8,438 nt of DNA from Lentisphaeria bacterium (lineage in GTDB: Bacteria > Verrucomicrobiota > Lentisphaeria > JABSQK01 > UBA12247). A program made the position numbers and the translations under genes. Location of the stretch: the NCBI GenBank assembly GCA_003477185.1, contig DMTJ01000287.1, positions 1-8,438 on the forward strand, written 5' to 3'. A model generated the notes under the pieces. It was not told the DNA's origin. It ran no database searches and saw only the letters and a program-made list of their open reading frames with translations. Shown one piece after another: positions 1 to 6,701 of the stretch. The stretch's first letter is position 1. Each line of letters begins with the position of its first letter.

Positions 1-3000
1 ACGGAGGCAGAGCCAGTGCCAAGATCGGTGAGCGTGACACTGAAGCCGCCAGGCACAGAGCCGCCGTTGTCGACGGTCAAAGCGATGGTCACGACGTGTG
101 TGGTGTTCGCCTCGCCCAGCGAACTGGTGGCAACCTGGAAGGTCGCGCGGGCGATTTCATCGTCGAGAATGGTGAGCGCATGCAGGTTAGTGGCACCGAC
201 CGTGATGGGGGCGCTGGGGGTGGAGAGCAGCAGTTGCACGGTTTCATCGGCCTCGGTGATCAGGTCATCCAATATGTTTACAGCGGTGACACGGGTGACG
301 CCGCTGCCTGAGCCAGCGGGAAAAATCACCGTAGCGGGCGAGGAAAATGAGTAGTCTGTGCCCACAGTTGCGCTGCCACTGAGCAGATCTGAGATGTTGA
401 CGGAGGCGGCGCTAGCGAGGGTGGCACCGCCGGTCGTGCTAAGAACGACCACGATACTGCCGCTGGCTGCTGCTTCGGCAACGTTGCTGGCGGCAAGCTG
501 GAAATTGAAGGCTCCAGTTTCGCCATCGGTAATGGTCAGCTCATGGCTGCTTTGCGCACCTAGGGCGACGGGGCTGCTGGGATTCTGCAGCACGAAGTCA
601 ATGGTTTCGTTCCCTTCAACCAAGGTATCGTCCAGCAGAACCACGGAGACGACCTGTGTATCACCGTCGGACGAACTGGGGGCAAACGTGACCGTGGTGG
701 TGGCAAATGCTGCGTAATCAGTGGCGCTGGTTGCCGAGCCACTGGCCGCATCGCTGATCTCGACGGTGGCTGAGGTGAGCAGTATCCCGCCGCTCGAGAC
801 ATTGAGCGTGACAATGACTTCGACGGTCGTACTGGCCTCGGCACTTGAGCTTGTGGCGGCTTGAAAGGTAAAGTTGGCGGTTTCGTCATCGGTGATGGTG
901 GCGGTGTGCGTGGTCAGTCCGACACCGAGAATCAAGCCAGCCCCCGCTGGATTCTGCAGCACCATGTCGACGGTCTCGTCGCCTTCGAGCAGGTTGTCGG
1001 AGATGATTGGGAGCCCGGCATAGTGCGTGCTACCATCGCCGCTGCCCGCAGGGAGCGTGACGACGATCGGTGCCAGCGCGGTGTAATCCGTAGCGCTGGT
1101 CGCAGAACCTGAGCCAACATCGGCCACCTCAACTGTGGCAGCCGTTCCCAGCGTACCGCCACCGAACACCGTCAGGACGAGCACGATGTTGTGGTTGCCA
1201 CTTTCTACTGCAGAGGCGCTTGTTGCGACCGCAAAATCAACCTCCGGCGTCTCAGGGTCGAGAATCGAGACCGGGTGAAGGCTGGTTGCTCCCAAGGTTA
1301 AGGGCGATGAGGCGCCACTCAGTTCCAAGTCAATAAATTCTGTTCCTTCCGCTAGCAGGTCGTCGAGGATACTCAGCGAAAGCTCCTGCGTCGCACCGGT
1401 GATGGTCCCGGCGGTAAAGGTGAGCACCAGCGGGCCGAAGCTGCTGTAGTCGGTCCCGCTGGACGCCGTCGAACCGCCTTGGTCATCCATGGTGACTGTG
1501 ACGTCGGTCGCCAGCGAAGCTCCGGCCGTGACATTGAGCAGCACCACCACGGTATGGGTGGTCACGGCCTCTATCACAGAACTGTTGGCCACCTGGAATA
1601 CGACATCCGCAAACTCATCATCGGTAATTGTCGCTTCGTGGGTGGTCTGCGCCCCCAGCGAGGCCGCGCCAGTAGCGCTGCTTGCGGTGAAATCTACAGT
1701 TTCATCGCCCTCGACTAAGGTGTCCGTCAGGATGGTAAGCACGGCGACTTGGGTTGTGCCGTTACCACTGGCGGCAGGGTAGATCAGGGTGACCGGCGTG
1801 GTGAAGGTGTATTCTGTGCCCAAAAGCGCGGTGCCAGAGAGGACATCGCTGACATCGACGGTCACTGGGTCCTGTAAGGTCCCGCCTCCAGTCGTCGTCA
1901 GCGTGACCACCACTGCGAGCGTGCCGGTTTCTCCGGCGGATGCGCTGGAGGCCGCGGCAAACGCCACGGTGGCAGTCTCATTGTCGGTAATGGTCGTAGT
2001 GTGATTGCTCTGAGCGCCCAAGGTCACGGGTCCAGCTGGATTCTGCAGCCGCAGGTTTAGCGTCTCGGCAAGCTCAACCAGCGTATCGTTGGTGACGGCG
2101 ATCGGGACCTGCTCTGTATCGCCGCTGTTAGCCCCCGCAGAGAAGGTCACCGTCAACGGCGTAACGAACGTGTAGTCCGTGCCGCTAGCCAGCGCCGTCC
2201 CCGTGCCCAGATCGGCCACCTCAATGGTCTGGTTGCTGGCCAGACTCCCGCCTCCAGAGACCGTAAGCTGTAGCAGCACATTGTGCGTGCCTACTGTCTC
2301 TGCGGCCGAAACCGCCGCACTCTGAAAAGCAATACTTGCGGTCTCGTCGTCTGTGATGGTGGCTTCATGATTCGTCTGAACACCTACCGTCAGGCCCGAC
2401 CCAGCCGGATTTACTAAGCGCAGATCTACGGTTTCATCGCCTTCTAACAGGACATCCGTGGTCACTGGAATCGAGACCACCTGGGTAGCGCCATCCCCGC
2501 TTAGGGCCGTAAACGTCAACACGATCGGGTTGGCCAAAGCCGTGTAGTCTGTGCCGCTGCTGGCTGTCCCGCTCAGCAGGTCACTGACTTCCACCGTGGC
2601 ATCGTCCTGGAGAATGCCGCTATTGGCAATCGATAGGGTGACAATGACCGAGTGCGTGCCCGACTCCGCCCCGGTGGCGCTGCTGGCGACGGCAAAGGCG
2701 ACCGAAGGCGTCTCCGGGTCTGTGATCGTCGTCGTGTGCGTGGTTTGCGCCCCCAGCGTCAGCGGTGCCGACGGGGCTGCAATCTGCATATCGATCGTTT
2801 CGTCGCCTTCCGCCAACAGATCATTCAGCACGGAGAGCGGCAGCACCTGCGTGGTCCCCGTCGCACTGCCAGCGGGAAAGCTGACCACTTCTGGTGCCGC
2901 CAACGCCGTATAGTCGGCGCCGCTGCTGGCGGTCCCACTGCCCAGATCTGAGAGATTCACCGTCTCCGCGTCTGCCAGAGTGGCTCCGGCGGTGACGGTT

Positions 3001-6000
3001 AAGACTAGGACAACATCCAAGGTCGTGTTTGCCTCGGCGACAGAACTGGTCCCTGTTTGAAAGGCAAGTGAGGCGAACTCATCATCGATGATGGTTAGGG
3101 CGCGGTCGGTCGTGGCTCCTAGCGCCAAACCGGAACCACTGGCATTCTGCAATTGCAGATTTACCGTCTCGTCGCCCTCCACCAAGGTATCGGAGGTGAC
3201 CGGAATCGTCAGGATCTGGGTATCTCCGTCGCTGGAACCGGCCGCGAAGGTCAACACCGTGGGCGAAGTTAGCGTATAGTCCGTGCCTGAGGTCGCGCTT
3301 CCCGTGAGCAGATCCGCCACATCCACAGTCGCGTCACTGCCCAGCGTCGCTCCTGGTGTGCCCCCGAGTTGGATCACGATCGTGTGCGGACCTGCGGCCT
3401 CGCCAAGCGAACTGTTATCCAACGTAAACGTCACCGTCGCAGCTTCATCATCCAGGATGCTGAGCGGATGATTTGTTGTCGCGCCAAGGCTCACCGGGCT
3501 GCTGGCATTCTCCAAGCGCAGGTCAATCGTCTCTGTGTCCTCAATCAAGGTATCTTCCAGAATCTGAATCGGGACCAGCTGCGTGGCACCATTCGCCGAG
3601 CCCACCGCAAAGGTCACCGTCACCGGCGAACCAAAGTAGGTAAAGTCCGTACCTGTAAGCGCCGCCCCGGTACCAAGGTCACGGACATCCACGGTCAAGG
3701 CATCCTGCAATGTTCCCGTCGCGGTCAGGGTGACGACGACCGAGTGTGTCGTCGTGGCTTCCGTCAAAGAACTGCTGGCCGCCTGAAAGGCCACCGTAGC
3801 CGACTCATCATCGGTAATCGTCGCGGTATGGTTTGTGCTCGTACCCAGCAGCAACAGTGCGCTCGGGTTCTGCAGCCGAAAGTCCAAGGTCTCATCTACC
3901 TCCACCAGGCTGTCATCCAGCGTACTGAGCGTCGCCACCTGCGTTGCGCCGTCCGCGGCCCCGGATGAAAACGTGACCGTGGCGGTTGTGAAGGTCGTAT
4001 AGTCCGTGTTGCTGGTTGCAGAGCCGCTGAGCAGATCCGCGACCTCAACCGTCAGGTCCAGAGCCAACGTTGCCCCGCTGGTGTCCAGCTGCACGATAAT
4101 ACTGCGGCTGTTGGGCTCTGCCACCGAACTGGTCCCAGTCTGAAATCTCGCCTGCGCCTCGTCGTCATCGGTGATCGTCGCGGTATGCTGCGTCGTTGCG
4201 CCTACCACGGCCAGACTCCCCGGATTGGACAGTGCCAAGGTAAGCGTCTCATCCCCCTCGACCTGCGTATCCTGGATCACCAGCACGCCGCCCAATTGTG
4301 TGGAACCATCAGCTGAAAACGCCGAAAATGTCACCGTCTGCGTGCCGATCGCCGCATAATCAGTACCACTGAGAGCCGAGCCGCTGGCCGCATCCGTAAT
4401 GTCAACGGTAATCGGCACATGAATCGCCCCGCCGGGTGGCGTGTTCACCACCAGTACGACGTTATGGGTAGAAGAGGCCTCATCCGCAGTTGCGCTGCTT
4501 GCCGCTTGGAATTGAATCGTCGCCGTGTCATCATCGGTGATAGTGAAGGTGTGATTGGTCGTTGATCCCAGATTTGCGGGGCCGCTTGTCGCTGTAATCT
4601 GCAGGTCGACCGTCTCGTCCCCTTCCACATTCGTATCTGGCGTGATCGTGATACTCACCTGCTGGGTAGCTCCCGGCCCCGAGCCGGCCACGAAGGTGAC
4701 TGTAGCCGGCACGCCGATACTGGTGTAGTCCGTGCCGCTGTTCGCGGTACCAGTGCCGTTATCGGTGATATCCACCACAACATCCGCTGTCAACGTGCCA
4801 CCGCTGGGAAAGTCCAAGCTGAGCGTGATCGCATGCGAGCCAGTTTCCGCCGTAGCACTGGTGCTGGAGTCAAAGCGCACGCTGGGCTTCGGGAAGAGCG
4901 TATCTTCGGCGGTTTCCGTTGCAGCCGGGCTGAAGTTGGAGGACGAAGTAAGGGTGATGACCGAAGTGCCCGTGGCTGCCCCGTCGACGACATATTCGAC
5001 CAGAATATCCATGGAGGTAAAAAGGGCGAGTGGTCCGCTGTCCGGATTGGTGTCACCGTCCGTGTCGGTAAGTACGGTATCCCCTCCGGTCAGCGTGCCG
5101 CTGCTATCGGCATCGTCATAGAAGGTCACCGAAGTGGGCGTATGCCCGCCGACAGCCGACCAGGTAAGATTGATGGTGTCTGTGTCGTTGCCATCGTTGG
5201 CGAGTTGTTTGGCAAAAACCAAGGTATCGCCCGGGTCATATTCTCTGCCCTCATCCGGCTCGATCAGCGGGGCCGCGAATTGGGTCGAACCCAATCCGCC
5301 ACTGCAACCGCCCGCGTTGTCCAGCGCGCTGGCGAAGGGGGTGCTGAAGTTATTGTTCACTGTAACATGATAATTGAACGCACGTTGCGGTGCAACTCCA
5401 ATCGATGCCCATGTAAAAGAAAACTCCATCTCGTCGCCATTCGCGGTTGCCTGACCGTTGGGCCCCGCTATGCCTGATGCTTCCGTGCCGGGAAGCGTAT
5501 AGCCGTCGGCAAAGCCCGATCCATCGGCCATGTCGTCGGGGTCCCCCCCGTCTTCGACATAATCGTAGATATTAACAGAGATGGTCGAACTGGCTCCACT
5601 CCATATGGCTTGGACCACCGTTTCGCCACTCTCCATCTGCCCGTCGTTGTCTTCGTCGACATAGTAGATGAAGTGCGTATTGGGGTTCGAAGATGCGGCG
5701 CGGCGGGTATAGAAGTAGAGGCTTGTGGCATCCCATGTGAACGCAAAATGGACCATGTCACGGCCCGCCTGTGCGCCTGAATCACGATCGGGCTGTGGCG
5801 GGAGCAAAGGGGCGTTCTGGGTGCCGTCACAGACATTATTATCTCGGTCGTCGAGCACATTCTCCCAGTCTGACACATCACCATCGATGGTGATGGGCTC
5901 GAAACGGGTGAAGTTCAGATCGCCCCCGTCACAGACACAGTCGTCCTCGTTAATGGTGGCGATATGCGTGGTGCTACTGCCGAGAATACCGCCGCTGACG

Positions 6001-6353
6001 TTCTCCAGCACGAAGTCTACGGTCTCGTCCCCCTCCTGGTCAAAATCCTGTGTGGGCGTCAATACAATCGTCTGGGTTGAGCCATTGGTGCTACCAGCAA
6101 TAAACGTCGCCGTCTGGGTGCCAATGGCGGTATAGTCCGTCGAGGCCGTCGCCGTTCCTGTCAGCAGGTCTCGCACATCCACTGTCAGCGGCGCCCCCAG
6201 CGGGGCCCCCGTCGTCAGTTGCACGACCACATCGTGGGCCAGCCCCTCGTCTTCACTGGTGCTCGTGGCCGTCTGAAACGATACCGATTGAGCACAGACA
6301 CCGATCCCCCAGAAAAATAGTAACAAACCGACGATGCGGAGCGGGGAAAGCAT
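1..6353 (-). CDS. Giant secreted Calx-beta repeat protein, N-terminal 2117 residues (3' end outside window)
   Basis: This reading frame starts at the ATG at 6353-6351 and stays open on the minus strand to the window edge, so at least 2117 residues are encoded. Domains in order: signal peptide (1-21), Calx-beta repeat 1 (about 22-138), CBM9/DOMON-like module (about 150-345), DUF11-like beta-sandwich (about 360-485), then Calx-beta repeats 2 to 14 (491-2066) and the start of repeat 15 (2067-2117). Calx-beta repeats show the family pattern: F-Q near the start, an S-x-x-E, a G-T-D-Y-T turn, V-E-G-D-E-T, and a closing T-I-T-D-D-E. In this family the acidic residues bind calcium and stiffen the chain. 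The protein is very acidic, almost cysteine-free in the array, and has no transmembrane segment after the signal peptide. The role is probably adhesin, matrix or surface-filament protein; this is inference. The start is chosen because a signal peptide follows immediately. No convincing Shine-Dalgarno sequence precedes it, and an in-frame TGA lies further upstream. How it is anchored or secreted depends on the unseen C-terminus. Confidence 0.93.
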   Translation of the reverse strand, partial: MLSPLRIVGLLLFFWGIGVCAQSVSFQTATSTSEDEGLAHDVVVQLTTGAPLGAPLTVDVRDLLTGTATASTDYTAIGTQTATFIAGSTNGSTQTIVLTPTQDFDQEGDETVDFVLENVSGGILGSSTTHIATINEDDCVCDGGDLNFTRFEPITIDGDVSDWENVLDDRDNNVCDGTQNAPLLPPQPDRDSGAQAGRDMVHFAFTWDATSLYFYTRRAASSNPNTHFIYYVDEDNDGQMESGETVVQAIWSGASSTISVNIYDYVEDGGDPDDMADGSGFADGYTLPGTEASGIAGPNGQATANGDEMEFSFTWASIGVAPQRAFNYHVTVNNNFSTPFASALDNAGGCSGGLGSTQFAAPLIEPDEGREYDPGDTLVFAKQLANDGNDTDTINLTWSAVGGHTPTSVTFYDDADSSGTLTGGDTVLTDTDGDTNPDSGPLALFTSMDILVEYVVDGAATGTSVITLTSSSNFSPAATETAEDTLFPKPSVRFDSSTSATAETGSHAITLSLDFPSGGTLTADVVVDITDNGTGTANSGTDYTSIGVPATVTFVAGSGPGATQQVSITITPDTNVEGDETVDLQITATSGPANLGSTTNHTFTITDDDTATIQFQAASSATADEASSTHNVVLVVNTPPGGAIHVPITVDITDAASGSALSGTDYAAIGTQTVTFSAFSADGSTQLGGVLVIQDTQVEGDETLTLALSNPGSLAVVGATTQHTATITDDDEAQARFQTGTSSVAEPNSRSIIVQLDTSGATLALDLTVEVADLLSGSATSNTDYTTFTTATVTFSSGAADGATQVATLSTLDDSLVEVDETLDFRLQNPSALLLLGTSTNHTATITDDESATVAFQAASSSLTEATTTHSVVVTLTATGTLQDALTVDVRDLGTGAALTGTDFTYFGSPVTVTFAVGSANGATQLVPIQILEDTLIEDTETIDLRLENASSPVSLGATTNHPLSILDDEAATVTFTLDNSSLGEAAGPHTIVIQLGGTPGATLGSDATVDVADLLTGSATSGTDYTLTSPTVLTFAAGSSDGDTQILTIPVTSDTLVEGDETVNLQLQNASGSGLALGATTDRALTIIDDEFASLAFQTGTSSVAEANTTLDVVLVLTVTAGATLADAETVNLSDLGSGTASSGADYTALAAPEVVSFPAGSATGTTQVLPLSVLNDLLAEGDETIDMQIAAPSAPLTLGAQTTHTTTITDPETPSVAFAVASSATGAESGTHSVIVTLSIANSGILQDDATVEVSDLLSGTASSGTDYTALANPIVLTFTALSGDGATQVVSIPVTTDVLLEGDETVDLRLVNPAGSGLTVGVQTNHEATITDDETASIAFQSAAVSAAETVGTHNVLLQLTVSGGGSLASNQTIEVADLGTGTALASGTDYTFVTPLTVTFSAGANSGDTEQVPIAVTNDTLVELAETLNLRLQNPAGPVTLGAQSNHTTTITDNETATVAFAAASSASAGETGTLAVVVTLTTTGGGTLQDPVTVDVSDVLSGTALLGTEYTFTTPVTLIYPAASGNGTTQVAVLTILTDTLVEGDETVDFTASSATGAASLGAQTTHEATITDDEFADVVFQVANSSVIEAVTTHTVVVLLNVTAGASLATDVTVTMDDQGGSTASSGTDYSSFGPLVLTFTAGTITGATQELSLSILDDLLAEGTEFIDLELSGASSPLTLGATSLHPVSILDPETPEVDFAVATSASAVESGNHNIVLVLTVFGGGTLGTAATVEVADVGSGSATSATDYTALAPIVVTLPAGSGDGSTHYAGLPIISDNLLEGDETVDMVLQNPAGAGLILGVGLTTHTATITDDETANFTFQAATSSSAEASTTVEVIVTLNVSSGGILLTSATVEISDAASGSATSATDYAAFATTTVTFAPSSSDGDTQVVSVVLLDDTLVEGNETIDFVLQNPSSPVALGAQSSHELTITDGETGAFNFQLAASNVAEAAASGSIVVVLSTTGGATLASAASVNISDLLSGSATVGTDYSFSSPATVIFPAGSGSGVTRVTAVNILDDLITEADETVQLLLSTPSAPITVGATNLHALTILDDEIARATFQVATSSLGEANTTHVVTIALTVDNGGSVPGGFSVTLTDLGTGSAS
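156..1613 (-). repeat. Four-repeat block B (Calx-beta R11-R14)
   Basis: Residues 1581-2066 (486 residues) form the partner of block A. The following partial repeat R15 resembles R7 (both contain S-S-x-x-E-A-N-T-T and D-L-G-x-G-x-A-S), so the same order appears to continue past the window edge. This points to growth by block duplication and not by single-repeat addition. Confidence 0.7.
1614..3077 (-). repeat. Four-repeat block A (Calx-beta R7-R10)
   Basis: These four repeats (residues 1093-1580, 488 residues) match the next four one for one. R7 shares with R11 the D-D-E-F-A start, V-T-A-G-A-x-L-A, D-L-L-A-E-G and P-L-T-L-G-A. R8 shares with R12 T-P-x-V-x-F-A-V-A, A-T-V-E-V, D-Y-T-A-L-A, L-L-E-G-D-E-T-V-D and N-P-A-G-x-G-L. 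R9 and R13 share L-Q-N-P, P-V-x-L-G-A-Q-S and an I-T-D-x-E end with a non-acidic x. R10 and R14 share T-T-G-G-x-T-L and a G-T-x-Y followed by S/T-rich strands. Confidence 0.75.
4899..5276 (-). other. DUF11-like beta-sandwich with acidic loop
   Basis: Residues about 360-485 resemble the conserved repeat (DUF11/NEW3-like) domains found in bacterial surface proteins. They have a Y-D-P-G-D-T-L-V-F start, an N-D-G-N-D-T-D-T-I-N-L-T strand, and a Y-D-D-A-D-S-S-G-T-L-T-G-G-D loop (about 412-425) that looks like a calcium-binding D-x-D-x-x-G turn. The domain sits between the CBM9-like module and the main Calx-beta array and is linked to the array by a short L-F-P-K-P segment. No catalytic residues are evident; it is probably a structural spacer. 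Confidence 0.55.
5319..5906 (-). other. CBM9/DOMON-like module with EF-hand-type calcium loop
   Basis: Residues about 150-345 open with I-T-I-D-G-D-V-S-D-W, the usual signature at the start of CBM9-like and DOMON-like beta-sandwich domains, which often bind sugars or act as extracellular ligand modules. The middle (V-H-F-A-F-T-W-D, then L-Y-F-Y-T-R) also fits that fold. Residues 233-244 read D-E-D-N-D-G-Q-M-E-S-G-E, matching the D-x-D-x-D-G pattern with a Glu at position 12 of an EF-hand-type calcium loop. A later strand reads M-E-F-S-F-T-W. The assignment is by motif only, and the ligand is unknown. Confidence 0.6.
5940..6290 (-). other. Isolated N-terminal Calx-beta repeat (repeat 1)
   Basis: Residues 22-138 form one complete Calx-beta unit beginning S-V-S-F-Q-T and ending I-N-E-D-D. 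It carries the internal T-D-Y-T-A-I turn and the E-G-D-E-T-V-D-F strand typical of the family. It is separated from the other repeats by about 350 residues of different sequence. The end motif reads INEDD where most others read ITDDE, and it is followed by a Cys-Val-Cys-Asp sequence (residues 139-142). Cysteines are otherwise rare in this protein, so a local disulfide is possible. Confidence 0.88.
6291..6353 (-). other. Signal peptide of the giant Calx-beta protein
   Basis: Residues 1-21 have a short n-region with a single Arg (R6), a hydrophobic core running I-V-G-L-L-L-F-F-W-G-I-G-V, and a Val-Cys-Ala end followed by Gln22. Cleavage by signal peptidase I after Ala21 fits the A-x-A-like rule. 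Cys20 is preceded by Gly-Val, which is a poor lipobox, so a lipoprotein is unlikely. Export is therefore expected through Sec; whether the protein stays in the periplasm or on the surface cannot be seen here. Confidence 0.85.
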
Positions 6354-6406
6354 AGCAGGAACAGTTGTCCAGTTCACAGAGCACGCAGAGCTGCAGATAA
6401 CCAATA

Positions 6407-6435
6407 CTGATACATCATATCAGCCCATATCACAA
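6407..6435 (-). promoter_or_regulatory. Weak promoter-like pair overlapping a perfect inverted repeat, upstream of the giant gene
   Basis: On the minus strand TTGTGA (6435-6430) and TATCAG (6412-6407) are 17 bases apart and would place transcription start about 45-50 bases before the ATG at 6353. The -10 half overlaps the inverted repeat CTGATA-N5-TATCAG (6423-6407), which could be an operator. Both matches are short and could arise by chance. The area is noticeably more A+T-rich than the flanking genes, which fits a promoter region. Confidence 0.25.
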
Positions 6436-6574
6436 CTAGCAGTCGCCCACTTCACCCAGATGCTTTGATGCGGGGCCTGGTTGGAGCGAATGCGGATCTG
6501 GTAGCCAACGCCTTTGGTGGGGGTGTCCAGTCGATCTGGAAGTCGGCCTGGCCGGGGATGGCCTGGAGGGTCTG
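6420..6574 (-). pseudogene. Decayed copy of the C25 peptidase C-terminal Ig-like domain, frameshifted
   Basis: In one frame the minus strand reads L-Q-A-I-P-G-Q-A-D-F-Q-I-D-W, matching L-N-A-V-P-G-Q-S-E-Y-S-N-D-W near the end of the neighbouring peptidase. In the next frame it continues T-K-G-V-G-Y-Q-I-R-I, matching T-D-G-E-G-Y-Q-I-K-I, and ends at a TGA at 6422-6420. Adding a single G to the five-G run at 6519-6523 joins the two halves as D-W-T-P-P-T-K-G. DNA similarity to the intact copy (about 6722-6796) is moderate by eye, with a shared 12-base GATCTGGTAGCC. No start or catalytic part accompanies it, so it is read as the relic of a paralogous tail. Confidence 0.7.
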
Positions 6575-6593
6575 AGCCGACCGACGTGACGTC

Positions 6594-6689
6594 ACTGGGA
6601 GGGCCGGATGCATCCGGCATTCGTGGCGTGTGAACTGAGAAACGAGGAACGAGGGGGCTCCGTTGCCGGATACATCCGGCGCTCCCAGT
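6594..6689. repeat. Nested palindromic inverted-repeat element
   Basis: Arms at 6594-6619 and 6664-6689 are inverted copies of each other, 26 bases with two mismatches. Each begins ACTGGGAG at its outer end. Each arm contains its own palindrome: GCCGGATGCATCCGGC (6603-6618) is perfect, and GCCGGATACATCCGGC (6665-6680) has one mismatched pair. The 44-base centre has no coding signal. The form recalls REP/BIME-like or small MITE-like elements. No transposase is present, and no clear target-site duplication was identified. Confidence 0.75.
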
Positions 6690-6700
6690 AAAGCCCCTCG
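6650..6700 (-). terminator. Candidate stem-loop terminator after the C25 peptidase gene
   Basis: Directly after the TAG, the minus strand has CGAGGGGCT (6700-6692) that can pair with AGCCCCCTCG (6659-6650), with one bulged base. The 16-base palindrome at 6665-6680 forms a second hairpin inside the loop. A strong G+C-rich hairpin at this place could stop or stabilise the transcript. The bases after it are pyrimidine-rich but lack a proper U-run, so a classical intrinsic terminator is not certain. Confidence 0.4.
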
Positions 6701-6701
6701 C

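Larger units (their letters stand above)
1..4883 (-). repeat. Calx-beta array, repeats 2 to 15 (last one partial)
   Basis: Thirteen complete tandem protein repeats and one partial repeat. Approximate residue limits: R2 491-609, R3 610-732, R4 733-850, R5 851-970, R6 971-1092, R7 1093-1214, R8 1215-1337, R9 1338-1459, R10 1460-1580, R11 1581-1701, R12 1702-1824, R13 1825-1945, R14 1946-2066, R15 from 2067. Each unit is 118-123 residues, about 360 bases. Boundaries were set at the final acidic residue of the T-I-T-D-D-E motif. Copies are clearly related but well diverged at base level, so this is an old array and not a recent slippage product. Some terminal motifs deviate: ITDPE (R7), ITDNE (R9), ILDPE (R11), ITDGE (R13). 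These replace one of the acidic residues expected to help bind calcium. Confidence 0.92.
6354..6701. other. Intergenic region between the peptidase and giant Calx-beta genes
   Basis: This 348-base gap holds, from high to low coordinates, the candidate terminator hairpin, the nested palindromic element, the frameshifted Ig-like tail relic, and the A+T-richer promoter candidate. From 6354 to 6406 nothing further was recognised, apart from a CACAGAGCACGCAGAG stretch at 6375-6390 of simple-sequence character. No Shine-Dalgarno-like purine block stands at the usual distance from the ATG at 6353. Confidence 0.7.

Noticed and set aside
1..4883. Regular spacing that might suggest a CRISPR array or DNA-level satellite
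   Set aside because: The period is about 363 bases, copies are diverged at DNA level, and the conservation is in the encoded Calx-beta motifs.
16..5121. Many open frames of 60-200 codons on the plus strand across the giant gene
   Set aside because: They are shadows of the minus-strand repeat gene. They recur with the repeat spacing, are low in complexity, show no domain, and lie opposite a continuous Calx-beta coding frame.
4833..5477. Plus-strand open frame of 214 codons
   Set aside because: It lies opposite the DUF11-like and CBM9-like modules, which read sensibly on the minus strand. Its own translation has no recognisable motif.
6294..6296. Cys20 as a lipoprotein attachment site
   Set aside because: The preceding Gly-Val does not fit a lipobox. 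Cleavage after Ala21 by signal peptidase I fits better.
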